DNA from: Pannonibacter sp. XCT-53
GTDB lineage: Bacteria; Pseudomonadota; Alphaproteobacteria; Rhizobiales; Stappiaceae
Length of the DNA: 64,000 nucleotides
Reading direction: 5' to 3'
Assembly: GCF_009915765.1 (NCBI RefSeq)
Contig: NZ_JAABLQ010000001.1
Location: forward strand, 1,674,001-1,738,000
In this document: positions 56,866 to 64,000 of the stretch, one piece after another
Position numbering within the stretch: the first letter of the stretch is position 1
How the letters are laid out: every line of letters starts with the position of its first letter
The notes under the pieces: generated by a model
Seen by the model: the letters and a program-made list of their open reading frames with translations, nothing else
Databases searched by the model: none
Told to the model about the DNA's origin: nothing
Translations under genes and position numbers: made by a program

Positions 56866-59385
56866 TCAGGCGGCCTTGGAGCTGGCAGCGACACGCCGCA
56901 CGGTGACGTCGGCTTCCGTCAGCGCGGCAACCAGATCCAGAACCTCTGCCAGCCGCGCGGCATGGATGCCGGTCCGGCTTGCGACAATCACCTGATCGGC
57001 GAAGGCAAGGATCTCGGCCGCGGCGGCACTGTCCTTGCACCGGCCGAGATCGATCACGATGCGGTCGTAGGTGGCGTCGATGGCGTCCAGCACGAGGGCG
57101 AAGCGACGCGGATCCACCTGGCGGTCCGGCAGGGGCAGGCGGCCGGCCTCGATGATGTGCGCGCGCGAGCCGGCATCCCGGTAGATGACCGAGGAGAAGG
57201 AGGCGTTGCTGGCGATCAGGTCGGAGAAGCCTGCGGCCGCGGCCGGGTCGTCGCTGTCGGGGAACACTTCCATCAGCAGCGACATGTCACCGTCATCCGC
57301 AGCCTGACGCGCCATCTGGAAGGCGAGCTGATGCGACAGCTGCGGCTCGGCGGCGCTGACGACCACCGTGCGCCGCAGCCCCGACACAGCCCTCGCGGCA
57401 GGTCCGGACGCAGCCTTGGCGGCAGCGGCAGCAGTGGCCGTGGCTGCAGCGGCGCGCAGCGCGTCCGGCATGGCCACGCTCTCGGTCAGGCGCTCGACGC
57501 GCCGGGCGGCGCTCCCGGCCTCGCGGCGGGTCACCGGATCGGCGGCGGCAGGGCGGGCGCGCTCCGGCCGAGCCTCCGCTTCGGACCGGGCCGTCACCGG
57601 CTCGGCAAAGCGCTCAGCGGTCCGCTCTCCGGTCCGGTCAGGCGCGGCACGGCGGCCCAGGGGCTCGGCTGGCACCGCATCGACGCTGTCATCCCGGTCG
57701 GCAAGGCGCGCGGCAGCCAGTGCGGCTGCCTCGCCTGCGGCGGTTTCCCGGCGGCGCGGCAGATCCTCGGGCTCGGGCAGATCCCCTTCCCCGTCAAGCC
57801 CGCCGTCTTCATCCCGGTCAAGGCCGATCCCGTCGTCGTCGATCCCGTCGTCGCTCCCGGCGATGGCAAGACCCGGTTCGTCATCCGCCCGCGCGGGCGG
57901 CGCGGCCGCGCTCCTGTCCCCGGTGACCGGCTGGGGGCGGGCAATCTCAACGGGAGCCTCGTAGGTGTCCATCGGCTCGAGCGGGCGCAGCACGTCGCCG
58001 CGCAGGAACTCGCGCATGATCACGAAGGCGCAGCCAAGCACGAAGGTCGCCAGCGAGGCGGCGATGGTGAAGAACATGACCTTCGGCGAGGACGGCTCGA
58101 TCGGCACCCCTGCCCGCGAGATCACGCGGGCGTCGGCCGGCAGCGCCTCGGCATTGCGGCCCGTGTCGGCGGTGCGATAGCTCGCCAGCAGCGCGTCGAG
58201 CTGGGCGGCCTTGGCATCGGCTTCCCGCTCCAGCTCGCGCAGGCGGACCTGGTCGGAGTTGGACTGGGCCGCCGCGGCCTTCAGTTCGTCCAGCCGGTTG
58301 CGCAGCGCTTCGGCCTGCTGGCGTGCCACGGCCGCGTCGGTCTCCAGACCGGCAAGCACCTTGCGCGCCTCGCCCCGGATCTGCTGGTCATAATCGGCGA
58401 GCTGCGACGACAGCGCCCTCAGCTGCGGATGCCCCGGCAGCAGCGTGGTCGAGAGTTCGGCAATGCGGGACTGCAGCTCCACCTGCCGCTCGCGCAGGCG
58501 CTGGATCAGGCCGGAATTCAGCACCTCGCTGGCGCTTTCCAGCGAGCCGCCGGAAGACAGCAGCTGGCGCAGCTGCCGGGCCTTGGCCTCGGCTTCGGCC
58601 GCAGCCGCCTCGGCGCCCGACTGCTCGGTGCTGATCTCCGACATCTGCTGCTGGTTCAGCGTCAGGTTGTCGTTGCCCACCAGCAGGTCGGCGCGGGCGC
58701 GGAAGTCCTCGACAGCCTTGCGGGCGACCTGCACGTCCTGGCGCAGCCGGTCGATCTGCGGCTCCAGCGCGCTTGCCGCGACCTCACGGCTCTCGCGCTT
58801 GGCCATCGACTGCATCTGCAGGTACTCGTCGACAATGGTGTTGGCGACCTGGGCCGCCAGCTCCGGACTGGTCGCCTGATACTCGACCGCGATCACGCGG
58901 GAGCCATCCAGCCGGTAGACGTCGAGGTTCTTGAAATAATGCTTGAGCACCCGCTCCTCGGGGGAGATTCGCGCCGGGTCGGTCAGGATGCCGAGGAGAA
59001 CAAGCGCGTTCTGCAGGGTTCCCCCGGTGCCGTTCGCCTTGAATTCCGGGATCGACGCCAGATCGAGCCGCTGGGCAACCCGGCGGGCCAGATCGACCGA
59101 GGACATCAGCTGGACCTGGCTGGTCACGCCCTCGTTGTCGAGCAGCGCACGCTCGTCCTCGGCACCGCGCCCGGCCCCGGGATAGAGCGGATTGCTGCTT
59201 TCGATCAGGATCTTGGCTTCGCCGGTGAACTTCTGCGGCACAAACTGCAGCCCGATCACGACGGACAGGGCAACAGCGATCACCAACGGCAACAGCCAGC
59301 GCTGCGCCCGCCCCAGCGCCCGGATCAGGGCGGTCAGGTCCAGGGCCATGTCCTGCGGCTGATAGATGTCGTGCCTCGAACTCAT
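56866..59385 (-). CDS. ExoP/Wzc-like chain-length determinant with degenerate kinase domain
   Basis: An 839-residue membrane protein that controls polysaccharide length and export. Seen: an N-terminal Wzz domain with helix WLLPLVIAVALSVVIGLQF (30-48), a periplasmic coiled-coil section (about 200-400; QLRQLLSSGGSLESASEV), GNVR-like region, a second helix at about 430-455 (VMFFTIAASLATFVLG), an acidic Asp/Glu-rich and Pro-poor linker, and a C-terminal domain from about 669. That domain keeps the strands of a BY-kinase, but the Walker A position reads VVSAAEPQLSHQ without the GK(S/T), IVIDLG replaces Walker A', and there is no Tyr cluster. It may bind but not phosphorylate. ATG 59385. Confidence 0.85.
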   Translation of the reverse strand: MSSRHDIYQPQDMALDLTALIRALGRAQRWLLPLVIAVALSVVIGLQFVPQKFTGEAKILIESSNPLYPGAGRGAEDERALLDNEGVTSQVQLMSSVDLARRVAQRLDLASIPEFKANGTGGTLQNALVLLGILTDPARISPEERVLKHYFKNLDVYRLDGSRVIAVEYQATSPELAAQVANTIVDEYLQMQSMAKRESREVAASALEPQIDRLRQDVQVARKAVEDFRARADLLVGNDNLTLNQQQMSEISTEQSGAEAAAAEAEAKARQLRQLLSSGGSLESASEVLNSGLIQRLRERQVELQSRIAELSTTLLPGHPQLRALSSQLADYDQQIRGEARKVLAGLETDAAVARQQAEALRNRLDELKAAAAQSNSDQVRLRELEREADAKAAQLDALLASYRTADTGRNAEALPADARVISRAGVPIEPSSPKVMFFTIAASLATFVLGCAFVIMREFLRGDVLRPLEPMDTYEAPVEIARPQPVTGDRSAAAPPARADDEPGLAIAGSDDGIDDDGIGLDRDEDGGLDGEGDLPEPEDLPRRRETAAGEAAALAAARLADRDDSVDAVPAEPLGRRAAPDRTGERTAERFAEPVTARSEAEARPERARPAAADPVTRREAGSAARRVERLTESVAMPDALRAAAATATAAAAAKAASGPAARAVSGLRRTVVVSAAEPQLSHQLAFQMARQAADDGDMSLLMEVFPDSDDPAAAAGFSDLIASNASFSSVIYRDAGSRAHIIEAGRLPLPDRQVDPRRFALVLDAIDATYDRIVIDLGRCKDSAAAAEILAFADQVIVASRTGIHAARLAEVLDLVAALTEADVTVRRVAASSKAA

Positions 59386-59483
59386 CACAGAAACTCCGAA
59401 CGGCTTCGGAGCAACTATGCAAAAACATGGTAAGGGAAACCTTAAGCCCCTCACCGCGCCGGCATTTACGGAATTAACCTTTA

Positions 59484-59499
59484 TTAAGATCAAATTAAC
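59484..59499. promoter_or_regulatory. Perfect CtrA-type site
   Basis: TTAAGATCAAATTAAC matches the CtrA consensus TTAA-N7-TTAAC. It lies 99 bases before the ExoP-like start and 83 bases before the OPX start, between the divergent genes. Extra TTAA half-sites lie at 59474 and 59534. Confidence 0.65.
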
Positions 59500-59581
59500 C
59501 CGCGCAGAAACCGCAAAATACCATTCACCTGCTATTAACCATGATTTGCGACGGTGAGGCCAGCCAGTTCAGGAGTCGCAG

Positions 59582-60139
59582 ATGCTTGCCCGCCCGCTCG
59601 TCTTTCTTGCTCTCGCAGTCGCGCTTGCCGGATGCAGCGGTTACAAGCGCCCACCCTCCGCCTTTCACGAGGTGCTGACGCAGCCCTACAGGCTCGATTC
59701 CAGCGACCGGCTGCGCATCATCGTCTTCGGTCAGTCCGACCTGACAAACACCTATGTCGTTGATCAGGCTGGCTATATCTCGATGCCCCTGATCGGCAGC
59801 GTGCCAGCCCGCGGCCGCACCCAGCAGGAGCTGGCCGCAGCCATCGCCGCCTCCCTGCGCAAGGGCTTCCTGCGCGATCCGGATGTCTCCGTCGAGGTGG
59901 ACCAGTACCGCCCGGTCTTCGTCATGGGCGAGGTCCAGGCTGCCGGACAGTATCCCTACGTGGCGGGCATGACCGTCCAGAACGCCATTGCCACCGCCGG
60001 CGGCTTCTCGCCGCGGGCCGACCAGGCCGGTGCCGAGATCACCCGGCAGATCAATGGCGAGATCCTGAACGGCCGTGTCCCCATTACGGACCCTGTCCGG
60101 CCGGGAGACACCATCTACATCCGCGAGCGGCTGTTCTGA
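59582..60139 (+). CDS. Polysaccharide export lipoprotein, OPX/Wza/ExoF-type
   Basis: A 185-residue outer-membrane lipoprotein. Seen: signal peptide ending LAGC (Cys18 lipidated), the poly_export domain (PYRLDSSDRLRIIVFGQSDLTNTYVVDQAGYISMPLIG), a SLBB domain (VFVMGEVQAAGQYPYVAGMTVQNAIATAGGFSPRA) and the end GDTIYIRER. The short version has no C-terminal amphipathic helix of Wza that crosses the outer membrane. It is divergent from the ExoP-like gene, its functional partner, and begins the row of polysaccharide genes. Confidence 0.92.
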   Translation: MLARPLVFLALAVALAGCSGYKRPPSAFHEVLTQPYRLDSSDRLRIIVFGQSDLTNTYVVDQAGYISMPLIGSVPARGRTQQELAAAIAASLRKGFLRDPDVSVEVDQYRPVFVMGEVQAAGQYPYVAGMTVQNAIATAGGFSPRADQAGAEITRQINGEILNGRVPITDPVRPGDTIYIRERLF

Positions 60140-60244
60140 CAGGTTTCCCGATTAACCGGGGACTCATCCTCCCCTGCTAGTGTGCTCCCTGTTGGTGCCA
60201 CGGGTTCGACAAAGAAACCCGGGCGTCCGGCAGGGAGTTTTGTC

Positions 60245-61486
60245 ATGAGTCCGCACCCTTTGCGGATCATCCACTGCGTGCGCTCGCCCGTAGGGGGAAC
60301 GATCCGGCACATCCACGATCTGGCGATCGCCCAGGCTGAGGCCGGCCATGCGGTCGGTGTGGTCTGTGATTCCACGACCGGGTCCGCGTTCGATGTCGCC
60401 ATCCTCGAACGCATGCTTCCGCACCTGAAGCTCGGGATCACCCGCTTCGCCATTCATCGCCATCTGACCATCGACGACATCTTCGGCGCATTCCGGCTCT
60501 ATTCCAGCGTCAAGTCGCTGCAGCCGGACGTGCTGCACGGGCATGGCGCCAAGGGCGGCGCCTATGTGCGGCTGATCGGCACGCTGCTGCGCCTGCAACG
60601 GCGCAATGTGATGCGTGTCTACTGCCCGCATGGCGGCAGCCTGCATTATGATCCCCACCGGCTGGAGGGGCGCGTCTACCACACGCTGGAACGGCTGCAG
60701 TCGCGCCTCTGTGACGGCCTCGTCTTCGTCTCCGACTACGAGCGCGCCGCCTACGAGAGCAAGGTCGGCCTGCCGCGCATTCCCGCCCGCGTCATCTACA
60801 ACGGCCTGCATGCGAGCGAGTTCGATCCGGTGCGTCCGGCGGAGGATGCGACCGACTTCATCTACATCGGCATGCTGCGCGACCTGAAGGGTCCGGACCT
60901 GTTCATCGAGGCGATCTACAATCTCGGCCTGCGACGCAATGCAGCCGTGACCGCCAGCATCGTCGGCGAGGGGCCCGACGAGGCCCGGTATCGCCAGATG
61001 GTTTCCGATCGCGGGCTTGACGGGCAGATCCGTTTCCTTGGAGCCCTGCCTGCCCGCGAGGCCTTCACGCGCGGCCGTGTCGTCGTCGTGCCGTCGCGGG
61101 CCGAGGCGATGCCCTACATCGTCCTGGAAGCCATGGCGGCCGAGATGCCGATGGTGGCGACCCGCGTTGGCGGCATTCCCGAAATCTTCGGCCGGCATGC
61201 CGGCCGGCTGGTCGAGCCCGGCGACAGCCAGCGCCTGTCGCTCGCCATGGCCGACATGCTCGACAGCCCTGACCTGTCGCGGGCGATTGCCCGGGATCTG
61301 CGGCAGGCGATGGCGGACCGGTTCTCTGCCGGTGCCATGTCGGGCTCGATTACCGGTTTCTACCACGATCTCAGGGGCACGGAGCCGCATCATGCCGAAG
61401 CGGTTCCCTCTGCTCCGGAGGTCGCGCCATCCCTTGCCACACAGCCTTCTGCAAAACCCAGTTACGCCCGGCCGAGCAAACCATGA
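60245..61486 (+). CDS. Glycosyltransferase family 4-type
   Basis: A 413-residue GT-B glycosyltransferase. Seen: PVGGTIRHIHDLA (N-terminal glycine loop), DVLHGHGAKGGAYVRL, the signature VVVPSRAEAMPYIVLEAMAAEMPMVATRVGGIPEI (the E-X7-E type motif of GT4), and a C-terminal Ala/Pro-rich tail. It makes a sugar linkage in the repeat unit. The ATG at 60245 is chosen; the sequence before it is not conserved. It overlaps the next gene by 4 bases (ATGA). Confidence 0.88.
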   Translation: MSPHPLRIIHCVRSPVGGTIRHIHDLAIAQAEAGHAVGVVCDSTTGSAFDVAILERMLPHLKLGITRFAIHRHLTIDDIFGAFRLYSSVKSLQPDVLHGHGAKGGAYVRLIGTLLRLQRRNVMRVYCPHGGSLHYDPHRLEGRVYHTLERLQSRLCDGLVFVSDYERAAYESKVGLPRIPARVIYNGLHASEFDPVRPAEDATDFIYIGMLRDLKGPDLFIEAIYNLGLRRNAAVTASIVGEGPDEARYRQMVSDRGLDGQIRFLGALPAREAFTRGRVVVVPSRAEAMPYIVLEAMAAEMPMVATRVGGIPEIFGRHAGRLVEPGDSQRLSLAMADMLDSPDLSRAIARDLRQAMADRFSAGAMSGSITGFYHDLRGTEPHHAEAVPSAPEVAPSLATQPSAKPSYARPSKP

Positions 61487-63153
61487 TCGCAACCTCCGCT
61501 GACCGCCCCTTTCCGACAGATGCGCCTCTTGCAGCGCCCCTGACCTCGCCCCTGGCCGCACCTCTGGCCGCACCGGTCACCGCGTCTGGTGCCGCGCCGG
61601 ACCCTGCTGCGACCGAGGATGCCGAGGCCCTGCGCCGCCGGCTTGCCGAGGAGCTGCGCAGCACCACAACGGCCGACGCCGTCCGCCCGGCGGCATCCCA
61701 GCCGCTGATGTCGGCCGATGCGCTGCGCATTGCCGACAGCCTGCGCTCCGACGGGATCTCCCGTCCGGTGCTGGAAGGGGTCGTCCGCCTCGCCGATGCG
61801 GTGATGGTGCTGGCGACCGGGCTGGCGGTCTTCGCCCTGGCCGGGTCCGGGGCAGCCACCGGCGCGCTGCCGCTCGCCCTGCTTGCGGTTGGCCTCGTCT
61901 CGGCGCTTGCCTTCTTCCATGCCTTTGATTGCTACCAGGTGCCAGTGATGCGGGCGGGGCTTGCCCAGGCCGGACGGATCGCCGGTGGCTGGACGCTGGT
62001 CTTCGCCATTGCCGCCATCGCCATCGCCACGACGCCGCTGACCGCCCATGTGCCGGCCAGCGTGTTCGGGGCCTGGTACGTGGCGGGACTGGCCGGGCTC
62101 GTCGGCATGCGCTTCCTGCTGTCGCGGCTGGTGCGGAGCTGGATGGCCAGCGGCCGGCTCGAGCGCCGGGCGGTGATCGTCGGCGGCGGCACGGCGGCGG
62201 CCGATCTCATCCACGAGCTGGAATCGCAGAAGGACAACGACATCCGCATCTGCGGCATCTTTGACGACCGGGCAAACGACCGCTCGCCGGCCGTGGTTGC
62301 GGGCTATCCCAAGCTCGGCAACATCGACGCGCTGGTGGAGTTCGCCCGCCGCGCCCGCATCGACATGCTGATCGTCTGCATTCCGCTCAGGGCCGAGAAG
62401 CGCGTGCTGGAGCTCCTGCGCAAGCTCTGGGTGCTGCCGATCGACATCCGCCTGTCCGCCCACACCGACAAGATGCGCTTCCGCAGCCGTGGCTCCTCCT
62501 TCATCGGCACGGTGCCCTTCGTCGATGTGGTCGAGAAGCCGATCACCGACTGGGACATGGTCGCCAAGCGGGTCTTCGACGTGGTCGTGGCCAGCCTTGC
62601 CATCGTCGCGCTTGCCCCGGTGATGCTGGCGACCGCCATCGCCATCCGGCTCGACAGCAAGGGACCGGTGCTGTTCCGCCAGAAGCGCTATGGCTTCAAC
62701 AACGAGATCATCGACGTCCTGAAGTTCCGCTCGATGTATCACGACATGGCAGACCCGGCGGCAAAGAAGGTCGTCACCAAGGGCGACCCGCGCGTCACCA
62801 AGGTCGGCCGCTTCATCCGCCGCACCTCCATCGACGAGCTGCCGCAGCTCTTCAACGTGCTGGCCGGCACCCTGTCGCTGGTGGGCCCGCGGCCGCATGC
62901 GGTCAACGCCCACACCAATGACCAGACCTGGGACGAGGTGGTCTACGGCTACTTCGCCCGCCACAAGGTCAAGCCCGGCGTCACCGGCTGGGCCCAGATC
63001 AACGGCTGGCGCGGCGAGGTCGACACCCAGGAAAAGATCCAGAAGCGCGTCGAGTTCGACCTTTACTACATCGAGAACTGGTCCATCCTGTTCGACATCA
63101 AGATCCTCGCGCTCACGCCGGTGCGCCTCCTCAACACGGAGAACGCGTATTGA
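61483..63153 (+). CDS. Undecaprenyl-phosphate sugar phosphotransferase (WbaP/ExoY-type, long form)
   Basis: A 556-residue initiating enzyme. Seen: an N-terminal 80-residue Ala/Pro-rich tail; about five hydrophobic helices (about 105-210); a Rossmann-type CoA/nucleotide-like domain with AVIVGGGTAAADLIHELESQ; and the C-terminal bacterial sugar transferase with KRVFDVVVASLAIVALAPVM, GPVLFRQKRYG, KFRSMY, RRTSIDELPQLFNVL and GPRPHAV. It places the first sugar phosphate on the lipid carrier. The ATG at 61483 overlaps the GT stop by four bases. Confidence 0.92.
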   Translation: MIATSADRPFPTDAPLAAPLTSPLAAPLAAPVTASGAAPDPAATEDAEALRRRLAEELRSTTTADAVRPAASQPLMSADALRIADSLRSDGISRPVLEGVVRLADAVMVLATGLAVFALAGSGAATGALPLALLAVGLVSALAFFHAFDCYQVPVMRAGLAQAGRIAGGWTLVFAIAAIAIATTPLTAHVPASVFGAWYVAGLAGLVGMRFLLSRLVRSWMASGRLERRAVIVGGGTAAADLIHELESQKDNDIRICGIFDDRANDRSPAVVAGYPKLGNIDALVEFARRARIDMLIVCIPLRAEKRVLELLRKLWVLPIDIRLSAHTDKMRFRSRGSSFIGTVPFVDVVEKPITDWDMVAKRVFDVVVASLAIVALAPVMLATAIAIRLDSKGPVLFRQKRYGFNNEIIDVLKFRSMYHDMADPAAKKVVTKGDPRVTKVGRFIRRTSIDELPQLFNVLAGTLSLVGPRPHAVNAHTNDQTWDEVVYGYFARHKVKPGVTGWAQINGWRGEVDTQEKIQKRVEFDLYYIENWSILFDIKILALTPVRLLNTENAY

Positions 63154-64000
63154 GCCAGTCGCTCACAGTCCCCGCGTCCGACGGGCTCCTGCGCGGGCGG
63201 CTCGTGCCCGTCAGCCGCCTTGGGGACGCGGCGCTGTGGCTGGCGGTGTTCCTTGGCGGCTTCGTGATCGCCGAACCGGCGCCCTACGAGCTGCTGATGG
63301 CGGTGCTGCTGGCGGTCTGGCTGTTCGCCGGGCTGAAGTTCCGCCGCGAGATCGGGCCGCTGATCGTGCTGCTGCTGATGTTCATGGCTGGCGGCATCAT
63401 GGCGGTTCCCTTCGCCCGTGACCTGCCCTCCGGCACCATGCACATGGCCGTGTCCGCCTTCCTGGCGGCCACCGCCATGTTCTATGCCGCGCTGATCACC
63501 GAGCGGCCGGATCGCATCCACATCATCGAACGGGCCTACATCGCCAGCGCCTTCTTCTGCGCCATCCTCGGCATTGTCGGCTTCTTCAACCTGTTTCCCG
63601 GTGCCGAGGTCTTCACCCTGAACGACCGTGCCAAGGGCACGTTCCAGGATCCGAACGTGTTCGGTCCGTTCCTGCTGCTGCCGGCGCTGCTGCTGATGCG
63701 GCGGGTGATGACGGGGCCAATGCGCACATGGGGGGCGACCCTGATCGTGCTGCCGGTGCTGATCCTCGGCGTGTTCCTGTCCTTCTCGCGCGGCGCCTGG
63801 GGCATGCTCGCGGTCGCCGGTCTCATCGTCTACCTGCTGGTGCTGATCAACGAGCAGCGCGCCGACAGGCGGCTCAGGCTCGTGCTGCTGGCCGTCGGCG
63901 GCGTCGTGGCCGTGATGGCGCTTCTGCTCGTTGCCCTGTCGATCGACCAGGTCGCCGACATGTTCGAGCAGCGCGCCAAGCTGGTGCAGCCCTATGACGG
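63150..64000 (+). CDS. O-antigen ligase/Wzy-type polymerase (cut by window end)
   Basis: A 283-residue N-terminal part with at least seven hydrophobic helices. Seen: KGTFQDPNVFGPFLLL and FLSFSRGAWGML, the two landmark segments of the O-antigen ligase/ExoQ-type family. The start is a TTG at 63150 that overlaps the previous stop (TTGA), so this is likely to be a translationally coupled gene; later ATG codons are inside helices. The polymerase would join repeat units or ligate polymer to lipid. The C-terminal part lies beyond 64000. Confidence 0.8.
   Translation, partial: MSQSLTVPASDGLLRGRLVPVSRLGDAALWLAVFLGGFVIAEPAPYELLMAVLLAVWLFAGLKFRREIGPLIVLLLMFMAGGIMAVPFARDLPSGTMHMAVSAFLAATAMFYAALITERPDRIHIIERAYIASAFFCAILGIVGFFNLFPGAEVFTLNDRAKGTFQDPNVFGPFLLLPALLLMRRVMTGPMRTWGATLIVLPVLILGVFLSFSRGAWGMLAVAGLIVYLLVLINEQRADRRLRLVLLAVGGVVAVMALLLVALSIDQVADMFEQRAKLVQPYD

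Overview
The window is GC-rich chromosomal DNA from an alphaproteobacterium of the order Hyphomicrobiales (Rhizobiales), most likely a Stappia/Roseibium/Pannonibacter-type marine or soil relative. This rests on gene content and order read by eye: soxBDAG, the alaC-hom-glpX-recJ block, an NdvA-type cyclic glucan exporter, class I phaC, an ExoP/ExoY-type polysaccharide cluster, and small palindromic intergenic elements of rhizobial type. No database search was run.

Layout. 1-5667: end of cobS, a DUF1289 protein coupled to a membrane-anchored retropepsin-like protease, a TauE/SafE permease, a DUF423 protein, and a cytochrome P450 followed by an LpxL-like acyltransferase. 5777-8925: an SDR and the glutathione-dependent formaldehyde pair (adhC, fghA). 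9330-12617: a MarR regulator with two MATE pumps. 12887-18156: sarcosine oxidase soxBDAG, which releases formaldehyde or 5,10-methylene-THF and so fits with the nearby formaldehyde pair. 18250-24813: PiT transporter, NUDIX, nitrilase-family protein, recJ, glpX. 24858-30218: hom, an alaC-like aminotransferase, a lipoprotein and phaC. 30568-35955: membrane protein, exported GATase-like protein, speB, an AT-rich FRG-domain gene and ndvA. 36168-41985: two tandem 920-residue RTX proteins resembling S-layer proteins. 42117-49101: guaD, then an AT-rich SIR2/NTPase/TPR gene, a repeat-filled junction carrying a broken copy of the 3' end of rpsI, a methyltransferase-like gene, and the intact rplM-rpsI operon. 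49300-54456: thioesterase, enoyl-CoA hydratase-like protein, CoA-binding protein, O-acetylhomoserine sulfhydrylase, ctaA, DUF2842. 54416-64000: an exopolysaccharide cluster (deacetylase, GNAT/CelD-like, ExoP-like, OPX lipoprotein, GT4, priming transferase, O-antigen ligase-like, cut by the window end).

The accessory signals stand out by composition. Two genes, the FRG-domain gene (33093-33917) and the SIR2-STAND-like gene (43477-45978), are strongly AT-rich inside GC-rich surroundings, each abuts a housekeeping gene with almost no spacer, and both have domains associated with phage defence. The SIR2 gene lies between the 3' end of guaD and a set of duplicated rpsI 3' sequences and terminators, so the rpsI flank looks like a recombination hot spot. 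The two S-layer-like proteins form a surface-layer module next to ndvA and not far from the polysaccharide cluster, whose divergent promoter region contains a perfect CtrA-type site. That site suggests cell-cycle or CtrA control of envelope polysaccharide.
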